Program-made: the position numbers and the translations under genes
Notes under the pieces: generated by a model
What the model was told of the DNA's origin: nothing
Database searches by the model: none
What the model saw: only the letters and a program-made list of their open reading frames with translations
Part shown: piece after piece, positions 11,777 to 31,600 of the stretch
Numbering within the stretch: the stretch's first letter is position 1
Layout of the letters: each line of letters opens with the position of its first letter
Source: Phallusia mammillata
Taxonomy: Eukaryota; Chordata; Ascidiacea; Phlebobranchia; Ascidiidae
Direction: 5' to 3'
Assembly: GCA_003260075.1 (NCBI GenBank)
Contig: QLIY01000337.1
Coordinates: 90,530-154,529, forward strand
DNA: 64,000 nucleotides

Positions 11777-12205
11777 CAGGGTTTCCCAACCTGTGGTATG
11801 CGAAGGTTTTTCAGGTGCTACACGAGTAGCTTTCGTTTTTTCACAAATACCCGGATTCACAACTTTATATTTGGGGGGGGGGGTTCTGGAATGATTTGGC
11901 TTTGCATAAACCAGGGTTCCCAACCTGTGGTATGCGAAGGTTTTTCAGGTGGTACACAAGTAGCTTTCGTTTTTTCACAAATACCCGGATTCACAACTTT
12001 ATATTTTTGTTCGACCAATTGGTGGACAGTAAACAAAAATCTCATTCAATTCAGTTTTGGTGCTTTAGTGTTATTTTGGTAGGCCAATATTATTATTCTA
12101 AATAAAGTATGATTCGATAAAATTAGTTGTTCTGCAAGAAGTGGTATGCATTGCAGTATAGAGCATCCAAGTGGTACGAGATCGTAAAAAGGTTGGGAAC
12201 CCTTG
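11777..12205. mobile_element. hAT-like MITE, CAGGGTTTCCCAACC family
   Basis: The ends are CAGGGTTTCCCAACC and GGTTGGGAACCCTTG. A perfect 8-bp duplication GCATAAAC lies at 11769-11776 and 12206-12213. The interior includes TGTGGTATGCGAAGG and its near complement at the right end. Its first ~100 bp occur twice because of the G-run junction at 11873-11883, so the real element is shorter. Confidence 0.87.
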
Positions 12206-12261
12206 GCATAAACTAACTTTTGCACGAACTAAAAAAAAACAACCACCTGTGTGCAATTTGC

Positions 12262-19339
<7,078 letters not shown>

Positions 19340-20049
19340 TTTACCCCGAAATTCTGCAACGCAAAAATGTAAACAAAACTTATTTGCACGTGAGTCGAAA
19401 ACACGTGTTATTTTCTTTTCAACACAAACATCATCAACGCACACGTAAATCGGCAATGTGTCAATTTTACACAAACTACGCGTCGAAATTGCACAGAAAT
19501 TGAGTTATCTGACACCAAAAACATTTGTTTATTAAAAGATAAAAGCAATCTCGCGTTATTAGCGCAAAACATTGGTTATTTTGCTGAGTACGAAACAAAA
19601 AAAGAAAATTTTTTTGTCGAGTTTAGAAACTAAACACTGGGGGGGGGGGCTGCAACACAAAAATGTAAACAAAACTTATTTGCACGTACGTCGAAAACAC
19701 GTGTTATTTTTTTTCTTCAACACAAACATCATCAACGCACACGTAAATCAGCAATGTGCGAATTTTGCACAAACATCAAAATCGCACAGAAATTGGTTAT
19801 TAGAGCAAAACATGATTATTTTGCTGAGTACGAAACGCAAGCAGTTTTTGTCAAGTTTAGAGACTAAACACTGGTTGGTTAAAAAGCATCTTTGTACAGT
19901 AAACTGAAAACGTTTTTATTTAACGTCTTGTTGTTGTTGCATGTTCCAGTATCGTTATTGCACCAGAAATATCTTTGCTGTGCCAACATACAACATACTG
20001 GATCGAATAAGTGTACTTTACACACCCTACATAGGAGTCAAATGTCCTC
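19340..20049. other. Region between ACY1-A and psuG-psuK
   Basis: Only 710 bp separate the ACY1-A stop from the psuG-psuK start. About 210 bp directly upstream of the psuG-psuK ATG (about 19352-19560) are repeated at 19650-19860 after an 11-G run, with small differences. The true spacer is therefore probably about 0.4 kb. Shared landmarks include ATGTAAACAAAACTTATTTGC and CGAAAACACGTGTTA. Confidence 0.65.
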
Positions 20050-23000
20050 TTAAAATGATGGTACATCTGCCAAGCATGGTAAGATGGCATAATAAGCATC
20101 GATTCCTTCCATAAAATTTGTTTCGTTGAGGAATTCATTGTGGTCATGCAATCGGATAGGTGTATTTCGCATGGGACTGAAGCCGATAGCTGGATAACCT
20201 GCCTAAAATTTAAAAACATCTTTCTACAAATACATTTTTAGGCATTTTTTTGCTTCATTTAACTAAAAACTGTTACAATTTCTTAGGACTGCTAGTAATT
20301 CAATTACCATAATTAATTGATTTTAAAAACTGTATTTAAAACATTTTGTTAAATAACACACAATGGGAAAATACAATGTTGCAAAACAAAAAATTGCAAC
20401 ACATACTGCTCTGAGAAAACGGCTGTCAGTAGCTCCAGAAAAAACTTCAGTGGTTAGCTCAATATTTCTGCATAGAAAAGTATAACCTTTGTATTTGGTC
20501 CTGCAATTATTTAGTTACTAAAACCAAAACACACAGTTTCTTGATTCCATCAGTGAAGGCTTTCCACCAAGGATCATTAGCATCAGTTGAAGTCACATTA
20601 GTGTTTGATGTTTTCTATGCAAACATAAACAATCATGTTCTGACATACAGTCCAAAATGTACACACATATATTCCTTTAAAAAAGTTATCATTACCAAGT
20701 GACTGCTTTAAGATAACCTCTACTATTAATGAGAAAGCAGAGATTGAATGAAAATAGCCAATGCTATGACACTGTGTCGAATGTATGTACAGTGCTTGGG
20801 TCACATTAAGTATGTGTGCGTTGCTGATCTTTCTTGAAACACATTTGACTCATTGCAGCATACCCACAACAGTTTGATTAAGGGCTGATAATTCCATTTC
20901 ACAAAATTTACATTTTTTTAAGTAGCAATTTTACAGCATTTGTATGACCAAAATGTTTGAATTCCTATGTTATATGTTATAAAACGGTTAAGCCAGTTAC
21001 ATTGAGAGTAGAAGAGACGTCAAATGAATAGGACATTTGGATGGTGCCATCATGCATTTTATTTTGCTAATTGAGCACAATACTGCACCTGTACAAATTC
21101 AAAGGAAACTCCTTGGCCAGCAGATTCACACCATTTGGTAAGTTGCCCTTCAAACTCCTGGACAAAATAGTCAAAACATTAATTGCCAGTAAAACAATAT
21201 TAAATGGTAAAAGTTGAATAACCTTCAAGTCAACAGTTGGTGGAATCCGTATATCAAAACAAGCTGATAGTTCAGCAGGGACAATATTATATGCCAATCC
21301 ACCCTGTAAAAGTCAGATGCATTGAACTGAAATATGTCTGGATTAAAATAGCAAAGTACAAGGCAAAACCTCAATCTTTGTAAGGTTGACGGTTGTGGCA
21401 TCACCAAGGTTACACTTCACACTTTGCTGAAACTTGACTTTTTCCTCTTCACGAAAATTTAGTAATGTGTCGATCAGTTTCATCTGTTAAGAAAACATAA
21501 AATGACCTCATTTCACATGGCCTGTCTTTACATATGCACATCCAGTAGTGGGAGTCAGCCGGCTGGCACCGGTTCTATAGAACCATATCACAAAATTTTC
21601 TGAGCTCAGCAAACCGGTTAGCATTACTGGTTACTGTCAATGGACGGGGGGGGGGGGTGGGAGTCAGCCGGGTCGCACCGGTTCTATAGAACCATATCAC
21701 GAAATCTTCTGAGCTCAGCAAACCGGTTAGCATTACTGGTTACTGTCAATGGACTTTTTGTAACAGAACCGACTGAAAAAATGACTTTTGTGATAGAACC
21801 GGCTGACAAAAAATTTGAATCCCTGAAAAATATGACTTTTGTGATAGAACCGCTGCAAAATATGACTTTTGTGTCAAGAAACGCCAGACAAAAAAATTGA
21901 ATCCCACCACTATGCACATCTTAAAAAATTTCAATATATGAACCTGGTATAGCATTTCAAAATGGTATTTGAATGCCAACAATTAAACAACCCACTAAAA
22001 TCACCTGCTTTAAGATTTATTGAGTCAAAATGTCATGCAAAACACATGCCAAAAAGATGTTGCATTTACACAAAATTTGCTTGTACTGTTTACCAATTTT
22101 TCAGCTGCTGTGTTTTCTATAAACGGGGGGGGGGGACTTTTGTGATAGAACCGCCAGACAAAAAAATTGAATCCCACCACCATGCACATCTTAAAAAATT
22201 TTAATATATGAACCTGATATAGCATTTCAAAATGGCATTTGAATGCAAACAACCAAACAACCTACTAAAACCACCTGATTTATTGATTCAAAACGTCAGC
22301 ATGCAAAACCGAAATATTGCAATTACACAAACATTGCTTGTACTGTTTACCAATTTTTCAGCTGCTGTGTTTTCTATAAACCTTGAGCCATGACCAGGAT
22401 TTCCTTCACTCTTAAATCTTATCCCTGTTATAAAAGCAGAAATGTTTGTACGTAATTTTACTCCTTATTGTATGTAATAGTTATTAAGCTAAAAACTCAA
22501 AAAAAAAACAAATTTTGTTTTATATTAAATGCAAATACACAATTTGACTAAAAGTCTAGCTGTTGTCAAGCAAAATTGATTTGTTTTTAAGACTACCGGA
22601 ATAGCGTATCAGTATAATTCAACCATGTATTTTGTTTACAATTTTGATATTTTGTGCTTACACCATGGACTTCTCTCGCCATAATAAGCAGTGTATTTAT
22701 TCCCCTCGTTTGCCAAGCCTTCATCCAGGGCCATACCAATGTTAAGATCTGAGAACTCCTTGGTTTTAAAAAACACTGCAGCCCCATATTCACCTCCAAG
22801 TTCTTCCTCTACAGACAAAAAACAATGGTAGGTACAGGAATAAACAAAGTGTAGGAAAGTTTAGGTGTTGGAGTGGGTGAAAATAAATAAAGTTCATGTG
22901 TAAGAGTCTCTGCCAAGCTGGTTTGCAGTCTCAATACATTATGCTTACAAAGAATCTGCTGTTTAGTGGCTTGTTTTGTTGCAAGTCACTTGATTCATTC

Positions 23001-24459
23001 TTTATTATTATTTTTTTCAATATTGCAGACTTCAATTTAGTTCAACCCAATCAGTTCCACAGGGTTGGAGCAATGACACTTAAGTTTCTTGCTCACAAAA
23101 ACACGAGTGACTGAGACAGAATTAGAACCCACAACCCTGTGAATACAAGGTAGTTGAGCTAAACATGTCAATTTTGTGGCTAGCTATAAATCAAAACTAG
23201 CATAAAAATACATTATGGGCCTATTTTAGTTTCAATTAAAATGTAATTAATAGTTACAAAATATAACACAATCACTTGATTGGAAATTAATATTAAAGCA
23301 AATTTATTGGCCCATTTGTGACCATAGCTTGTACAGGAACATCACACCTGGCACAAAAGTAAGATGAATGTCTCTCTCAAACTGTTTTCCTTCCTTCTTT
23401 AACCTCCTGATTGCTTCCAAGTACTGAATTCCAACACATTTCATGTCTTGTGTGCCACGACCATATATGTCTCCATTTTCATCTTTGATTGCAGCAAATG
23501 CATCACATTTCCACTGATCCTATAAGAGGTCATAAAACAAACAAAATATTCGACTTTTGATTGCTGAAACTAAATTATTGAAGGCTAACATAGTAAAAAC
23601 TAATTCCCACAGAAGATTAACATATTTCTAAAAAATGTGTATGTTATATAGAGTGATTGCGTTTGTAGGTAAGACATATTCAGGATCTTTAAAAATCATA
23701 TAATTGATGTATTTAGAATCATATTAATTTTTTGTGGATGTATGTGTGTTTTATAACATTTATTGGGAAGATTGAATAAACTTTAAACATTTAAATTGGC
23801 CAATGTTATTTTCTAAATCGAAATGGAATAAAATATTCTTTACCTCATACACAGGAACTACATCAGTGTGGGAATTCAACAATATCGACTTGAGATTGGG
23901 ATTTCTACCCTTCCATGTCATAATCACAATTGTTCTGTTAACATCATCTTTGCTGACCTAAAGCGAAAATCAGTCATAAAGTCCAAAAAAAAAATAAAAA
24001 ATTAAACTTGCCGTGCAGTCACAAATGCAAGCTAAAGCCCAATCTTTAAGCGTTGAAAATGATTTTATGTGGACATGCAAACACATGGTGAAATGCAATA
24101 GGAAGACGTTCTGGTTAAATATTTATTGCACAGGCTTCTGTGAAATACCAATCCATTTTCATTGTGAAGTTAGTTAAAATGTTTAAACATATGACATAAC
24201 TGTAATTTAGCCATTTATATTCCCTAAATTCACAGAATTCCAGTATAATATTAATAACCTACTTTCACATGGCGACATTCCAGTCCAAGTTCTTCTGCAT
24301 ACTTGTCAAGAAACGCAATGGCACCATCTGCAGTATAAACAGGTTAAAAAGGCAGCATGAATACTTGTTTGGAATAAATTACTCACCATAATCTGGATCA
24401 GGGTGGACAGTTTTTATCCTGATGTACTCTCTAAACTTTGTAACAGCGAAGGGTTCCAT
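20050..24459 (-). CDS. ACY1: Aminoacylase-1 paralogue A
   Basis: This M20 zinc peptidase hydrolyses N-acyl amino acids in the cytosol. Twelve exons, approximately 24387-24459, 24263-24327, 23844-23957, 23352-23520, 22661-22812, 22340-22424, 21370-21484, 21226-21303, 21091-21158, 20535-20615, 20405-20472 and 20050-20204, cover the whole ACY1 fold from [18 protein letters not shown] to LADVPSF-stop. The zinc ligands are present: His in NSHTDVVP, Asp in GTQDMKCV, Glu in EEELGG and ALDEGLA, His in RLHDHNEF. The catalytic Glu (EEELGG), the dimerisation-domain His in GNPGHGSRF, Asn in AYNIVPAE and Arg in ATDSRFLR are also kept. It should be an active enzyme. A partial second copy of exon 6 near 22085-22124 ends at an 11-G run. 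It is the most downstream of three tandem paralogues. Confidence 0.94.
21543..21912. mobile_element. hAT-like MITE, CAGTGGTGGGATTCA family
   Basis: The ends are CAGTAGTGGGAGTCAGCC and TTGAATCCCACCACTA. A perfect 8-bp duplication TGCACATC lies at 21535-21542 and 21913-21920. The left ~100 bp are doubled by a 12-G junction at 21646-21657. It lies in ACY1-A intron 6. Confidence 0.87.
23010..23170 (-). mobile_element. tRNA-derived SINE in ACY1-A intron 4
   Basis: On the minus strand it has an A-box-like TTTAGCTCAACTACCTTG and a B-box-like GTGGGTTCTAATTC. These are followed by CTGTCTCAGTCACTCGTG, a run that reads TTTTTGTGAGCAAGAAAC, and TTGCTCCAACCC. This head and body plan is common in deuterostome tRNA SINEs. 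It is unlike the second SINE family at 47960. Confidence 0.72.
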
Positions 24460-25672
24460 AGTACAGCAAAAATTCAGTAATTCAATTAAAAAAATATCCT
24501 TTTTGCCTAAAGTTTACCCTAGGTTGAAATAAATTGCACTGTTAGCAACACACTGGGTAGCATAAAATTTTCCAAAATATAACGTAACACATTAATCACA
24601 ATGTGGTGTTCAACACACAAATTGCAATACGCATCAATTGCTTGAAGGAACGAAATGAGGCAAGGGGGGGGGGTGTAACACATTAATCACAAATTGCAAT
24701 ACGCATCAATTGCTTGAAGGAACGAAATGAGGCAAGTTAGTAAAACAGTGAGTACCTTACCACATTTTGAAAAGGATTGTGTAATATACCAGTAACAATT
24801 TTACTTGAAACATCATAAAATTTTGTAACAAATTTTATTTAAACACAGACACATTTGTCAGTTGAGGTATAATTATGTAGTTAGCCTGAATTCCTCCAGG
24901 AGTAAGGTAGCATAATTTCATACTCTTAACAAAAGTTTTATCTCAGAAACAGGTCACATTTTTATTTAAAATACAGGCAAATTTGTGGATTAAGGTAATA
25001 TTTCAAGGTATGTATAAATGTCTTTTACAAAGGAGTGACCTTGGGAATAAGGATATGTGCACACGTTGGAAAAAACAATGATTTCAAAAACAAGTCACAA
25101 ATTCATTTAAAGTACAGGTTGGGGATGTGCCAAAACTGCAAATGTTCTGTTTGGTCGAGCACCGAGCATCTCACGTTAATGGCCGAGCACGCTCGGTGCA
25201 TTATGACGTCACAAAAATCCCCTTTCTACGTTTTAGCTTCTAGCAAGTCTTTTAGGTCACCAGCGGTGTTTTAAGCTGTACAGGCCCCAGAAGTACACGT
25301 TTTTCCACCATCTAATACATTTAAAAATCATTCGTTTTTGTTCATAGACACCCTTTCGAACACTAGTTACGTATGTTAGCAGGGCATGAATATGCAAATT
25401 TAATGCTCGGGTCAGTTTGTGCAACTGCTCGGCCGAGCACCGAGCATCAAAAATAGCGATGCTCGGTACCGAGTACTCGGGTTCTGGCTCGGCTCGGTGC
25501 ATCCCTAGTACAGGTACAACTTTGCAATACATTTTAGTACAAGTAAATTTTTGCAATACATTAAAATGCAGGCAAATTTGCATAGTAAAGTTGTAACACA
25601 CTCAAAAATACCACATACTTCAACTTTAAAAACATTAAAATTGCAATTCATTTTACACTTTCACACACATTA
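24460..25672. other. Spacer between ACY1-B and ACY1-A
   Basis: This 1.2-kb spacer holds a 10-G junction at 24664 with duplicated flanks, and the CTCGG-rich hAT-like element at 25119-25506. Nothing coding was recognised. Confidence 0.6.
25119..25506. mobile_element. CTCGG-rich hAT-like element, 388 bp
   Basis: The left end is about TTGGGGATGTGCC and the right end GGCTCGGTGCATCCCT. A perfect 8-bp duplication AGTACAGG lies at 25111-25118 and 25507-25514. The interior carries palindromic CTCGGTACCGAG and TGCTCGG..CCGAGCA motifs near both ends. Shared family with 46062-46369 and 12830-13163. Confidence 0.85.
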
Positions 25673-28600
25673 TTAAAATTTAGGTACATTGGCAAGTTGA
25701 GGTATTATCTCACAGTATGTGTCAATCCCCTCAAGAAACACTTTCTCATTTAAAAACTCATTGTGGTCATGTAACAGAATGGGAGTATTCCGCATTGGGC
25801 TAAAACCAATGGCTGGATACCCTGCCTAGAAAAGTACAAGTGTTATTTGTTAAATAATCTTAAAGGTACTTACTTTATTCAACCTAGCATAAAGAGCAAA
25901 CATGTCATCAGTATACATATTAAAACAATGCAAAACCTATAAATGGATTGATATAACCTGTCTAGAAAAGTACATGCTTTTTTGTTTTCAAAAATGTATA
26001 CAAAGTACTTGTTTAACACAATATAAAATGTGCACAGAAGACTAAATTGTTCACAATTGACTTTGCAAGATGTTATGTTTTGACCTATTTCATGACTGGT
26101 CTCTTTGGGTAAGTTATCACTATAAAAACCTTTCATGGCATCAATGTGTGGCTAAAATGATACAGGTAACAATTCTCACCTTTCTTAAATAGCAACTGTC
26201 AGTAGCTGCTGAAAATACTTGAGGTACCAACTCTACATCCCTGCAAAAGTCAATTCAGTTCAATGTAAGCAAGTGTTTACAGAGCAAACACACAATAAGC
26301 ATTAAAACACTTTCGAACATACATTTTTTTGCATCCATTTGTGAATGCTTTCCACCATGGGTCATCTGGGTTCGTTGATGTTATGTTACTGGTTTCCCAC
26401 TTCTGTAATTACATGCATTTTTGTTGTAGCAGTTTGAACCTGATGTAATAGCATCGCACTTAAAAATACTGGCCTATGAAAGATTCACCATGCTATCATT
26501 TAACAAATCTTCATAGCCAAAGTTAAACTAGTTGTCAAGGTTAAACTAGTTTGATTAAACATAACACTTTTTACATTTAAAAACAACAAATCCAAAGCCA
26601 TGTGTCATATATGTGCAGATGACGTTGAAAACAACAGTGTTTCGACAATTCTTATGTCCCTGTTGCAATTGAACACCTGACCTTTTGATTTTTTGTCGCT
26701 TTTATTTGCAAGTCTGCCATACACACTGTTCTTTTTTTAAGAATTGTGACTATGTTAACTTTATGTTTTTTACAAATATTTGGCTATCTGGTCAGTTTGT
26801 TGACATTACCTTTTAAACTGCACATTGTGTACATATTATTTTCTGTTTCTTTAAATTAATTAAACAATTTAAAACAGGGTCGTGCATCCTGCGTCCCATT
26901 GATTAAAGGTTGTGCACTGACAATAATATGGATAGAATTAATGCAAATTTTACTTGCAGTTTTTAACTCAATATAGGCATATTTGGTACGCAACAAAGTA
27001 AAATCACCTTGTGTTATATAACGATGCGGCCTGCAATCTAACTATGGTAATTGTATTTGGCCCCACAGTGAAAAAAAGGTTGCACACCCTGATCTAGAAC
27101 ATCAAAGCATTTACTAAATCTATAGAATATTTTAGCTGAGGCGGGGGGGGGGGGTTGCACACCTTGATTTAGAACATCAAAGCATTTACTAAATCTATAG
27201 AATATTTTAGCTGAGGCATATTTCCCACCTGAATAAACTCATAAGAAACATCTTTCCCAGCTTCTTTGCACCAGTCAGCTATTGTTTTCTCAAATAACTT
27301 TGATAAAAAGAATATTTAACTTTACTACAGATTATTGAAACAGCATGCAACCATCTTTTTAATAGTAACGTTAATTATTGTAGCAATTGCCAAGTTAAAA
27401 AGTTTGAAAAAGGGAATAGCCAATAAAATAGAATAATCTTCACTGGTAAAAAAAACTTAACCATAAAAGTTCAAATAAGTTTAACAACCTGAAGGTCAAC
27501 TGTTGGTGGAATTCTTATGTCAAAAATTGCACTTAACTCTCCTGGAACTGTATTTTCTGAATTTCCACCCTAAACTCAAAATGATTTAAGTTAAAATGAT
27601 TAGGTTTAAAAATACAACCTAATGTGTAAAAGTATATTCCACTAGCAGTGGCGAGATTCAAATTTTTTGTCAATCGGTTCTACCACAAAAGTCATATTTT
27701 TAGCCGGTTTTGTTACAAAAACTTCATTGACAGTAACCAGAAATGCTAACCGGTTCGCTGATCTCATAAAAAATCTTGTGACCATTATATGAAACCAGTG
27801 TGAACCAGCTGAATCCCACCACTGAGTTTTAGAACCTTTTTACACCCACATTTTACATTTCAAAACAACTTAAAAAATGATTAGTCGCCTATCTTAGGTA
27901 AAAGTGTGTCTACCTCCAGTATTGTTAAGTTGACAGTTGTAGCATCACCAAGATACAGGTCATCATTGTACTCTAACTTCTGTTTTTCTTCTTCACGAAA
28001 ATTCAACATCCGGTTGATTACTTTCATCTGCATATATTTTGATTTATAAAGCAGTTAACTACCTTATCTAAAGTAGCGGAAAAAAAAATTATATGTACAC
28101 TAAAACACAGAAAGAAATTCTAATGAACTCGTACAACTTTAAACAGTGATAAAAATAATACTAAAATAACTAACCAATTTCTCAGCTGCTGTGTTTTCAA
28201 TGAAACTTATGGGGGGGGGGCGATTTATAAAGCATTTAACTACCTTATCACAAGTAGCGGAAAAAAAAATATATGTACACTAAAACATAGAAAGAAATTC
28301 TATAGAACTCGTACAATTTTAAACAGTGATAAAAATAATACAAAAATAACTAACCAATTTCTCAGCTGCTGTGTTTTCAATGAAACTTATTCCATTTCCA
28401 GTATTGCCTTTGCTTAATATTCGCACCCCTAAAAAGCAACAAAACTGTTAAATCTATGTTACAAAGGCAGATGAGAAAGAACCAGCTTATTTTTGGCCTT
28501 AATGTAACAATGTGTGAATTCAATAACAAAGTAAAACGAAAAATATGATTGTATGTGGCAAAGTCACAAAATATAAATCTGCAGACTGGGGTCAAATGCA

Positions 28601-31600
28601 AATTGTGATAGAACAGCAGTTCTCAAACTGGGTCCGCAGTCCTTTGGGGGTCCGTAAAGCAATTTTGCGTAGACCGCAAAAAGATTGAAGTACTCATATA
28701 GTCTTATTTGGCGTCAGTTTGTGCCACTGAATAAGTGTAAGTCAAAGTAGAATTCAAGACAGACTGTCTTCATTGCTAAGCAATAGCTTTGATTGCATGT
28801 CAACTAACAAAAATGCAATTGTTCAAGCAGTATCATACAGTTTTGACTCGTCTGTGATGTCACAAACTGTCTTAGGATCATTGTTATGCATAATTTTGCA
28901 TAACTAGCTAAAATTCTGCAAATCAACCTTCGTTTTGCTAAAATATACATTCAGGTTTAAGGACCGCGAGCCGTCAATATAATGACAAAGGGACCGCTTT
29001 CAAAAAATAATGAAAAAGTTTCCACTATGATAGAACAATGAGCTTATTCACCCCAAGTTATGGGGTCTAACCCTGTCTTGACCTGGGGGGGGGGGTAATT
29101 TTGCATAACTAGCTAAAATTCTGCAGTCAACTTTCATTTTGCTAAAATACACATTCAGGCTTAAGGACCGCGAGCCCTCACTATAATGACAAAGGGACCA
29201 TTTTCAAAAAATAATGAAAAAGTTTCCACTATGATAGAATAATGAGCTTATTCACCCCAAGTTATGGGGTCTAACCCTGTCTTGACCTTTTTTATTTACC
29301 TGAACACAAAACTTGCTGTAAGGGTCAAACTCATTGAAACATGATCACTTTAAATAAAATTAAAGATACCAAATGCACCAAATGAAAACATTTAGACTGA
29401 CATAACACATTTTGGTGTAGTTCTGGCTACAGGCATAAAAACACTTAACAAACAAAGAATGGAGATTTGTCAGCATGATGGTCAAATAATTATATCAAAT
29501 ACAACTTATGTTACTAGAGATGCTAGCAACATATTTCTTGGTAATCTTGTAATACAAAATTGCATGACTGGAAATGCAAGTATCAACAGGATGAGCATGT
29601 TTACTTACACCACAGATTTCGCTCAGCATAAAAGACTGAATATTTATTGCCAGGGTTTGCAAGTCCTTCGCCAAGAGCGACTCCAACATTAAGATCAAAA
29701 AATTCTTGCATTTCGAAAAAAGCACCTGCTCCACAATTAGATGGAACTTCTTCATCTATAAAAAAAGTATTCATTAGGTAAATATTTTTCTTTGCAAAAC
29801 TGAATTCTTTTCATGCGGTGGTTCTGTACCAACTGCATTTTTTTCCATCGCTGTGCACCACCTAAACCCTATTTGAATGGCCAGGCCAAGAAATAGGCAT
29901 ATTTTTTTGGTACAAGCATATGTTTGAAACTAACAAGGTTAGGAATTCCAAAAGTATGCCCAACACCCCAAACCAAGGCTGATCAGTTGTTTTTGACTGG
30001 ACACAAATAGAGTTTGACAGAATGCTACTCACGTAGCACTAGCATTACATGTACCACAACGTTTTAATGCAATTACAGTGTGCCCGTGGCCTAATGAATG
30101 CATCTGTAAGTTCAAAAAGCACTGCTATGGCAGGGGGGGGGGAGGACACAAATAGAGGTAGACAGAATGCTACTCACGTAGCACTAGCGGTACATGTACC
30201 ACAACGTTTTAATGCAATTACAGTGTGCTCGTGGCCTAATGAATGCATCTGTAAGTTCAAAAAGCACTGCTATGGCATGAAATACCTGGCATAAAAGTGA
30301 GATGAATGTCTCTCTCAAACTGTTTTCCTTCTTTCTTTAACCTTTTAATTGCTTCCAAGTACTGAATTCCAACACATTTCATGTCTTGTGTGCCACGCCC
30401 ATATATGTCTCCATTTTCATCTTTGAACGCTGCAAATGCATCACATTTCCAGTGGTCCTGAAACAAGGTGCCTGGTTTGTTGTAAACACCTCTATTTTGC
30501 ACCAGGCACAAATTGCATAATTCACAATGTTTTGCTGATCTTTAGTGAAGGAATTTTTTATAACGTGTACACTAGTGAGGGGACAATACCAGATTTTGAA
30601 GCGAGTAACATGTGTATATACCTTCGATACCTATTACCGAGTACTTAAATGTAGTGCTGTACTTAGTTATACATCACTAGCTAATTTATCTGCCATGGCC
30701 GGGGTACATATGCACACACATACACACGCAGAAAAATGTAATCTCCACAAGATAGCGATAAAATATACACTTAACCTGGCGGTTGCCAATATTCTTATTA
30801 TGTAAACCAGCCTTTGGTGCTAAAGGTTCGTATCAAAAACAGAGGCAAAATATTTTGATACCGAGTACGGATACCACTGAAATCATTCGATACAAATGAT
30901 ACTGAGTACTCATCTCATTACTAGTGTACACCAAGTACAGATAAAGCGATCCATACTTCAACTATGTGCTATCTGCTTTGGTCTAATAAACAGGTAAAAA
31001 AGTGTTGCTATACCTGATATACTGGTACCACATCGGTATGAGAGTTTAACAAAACAGATTTCAAATTTGAGTTTTGTCCCTTCCATGTCATTATAACTAC
31101 TGGGGGGGGGGAAAAGCGATCCATACTTCAACTATGTGCTATCTGCTTTGGTCAAATAAACAGGTAATAAGGTGATATTATACCTCATATACTGGTACCA
31201 CATCGGTATGAGAGTTTAACAACACAGATTTCAAATTTGAGTTTTGTCCCTTCCATGTCATTATAACTACTGTATTCTTGTTGTTCTCATCACCAACCTA
31301 TAATAAACAAAACATCAAATGTTTATCTCATGACTAGTAAGGTTCTTATGGTCTAGATTGCAAACGAAATATATTACTTCATGTGCCATAAGTAGGGCAA
31401 ATATTTTTTGACTTGTCAAAAAAAGTCAAAATTTTGTCAAAATTTTTAGAACAGGACAAAAATTGTCAAAATTGTTTACAAAGTCAAAATTTTTTACAAT
31501 GTTAAAATTGTTTACAAAATGCATTGTTGTGGTGTTGTAGAGGTTGCACTACCAGCAAACTATTCGTTTTACACCTTGTAGCCTTAGATACTTCATGTAT

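Larger units (their letters stand above)
10880..12261. other. Convergent 3' region of SEC13 and psuG-psuK
   Basis: No gene was seen. It holds the SEC13 3' UTR with an AATAAA signal, a ~430-bp hAT-like element and an internal 11-G junction at 11873-11883, around which about 115 bp are duplicated. Confidence 0.65.

Noticed and set aside
19340..20050. Trans-spliced operon linking ACY1-A to psuG-psuK
   Set aside because: The genes are same-strand and fairly close, and an AG lies shortly before the psuG-psuK ATG. However the gap is several hundred bases and no spliced-leader evidence can be seen from genomic sequence.
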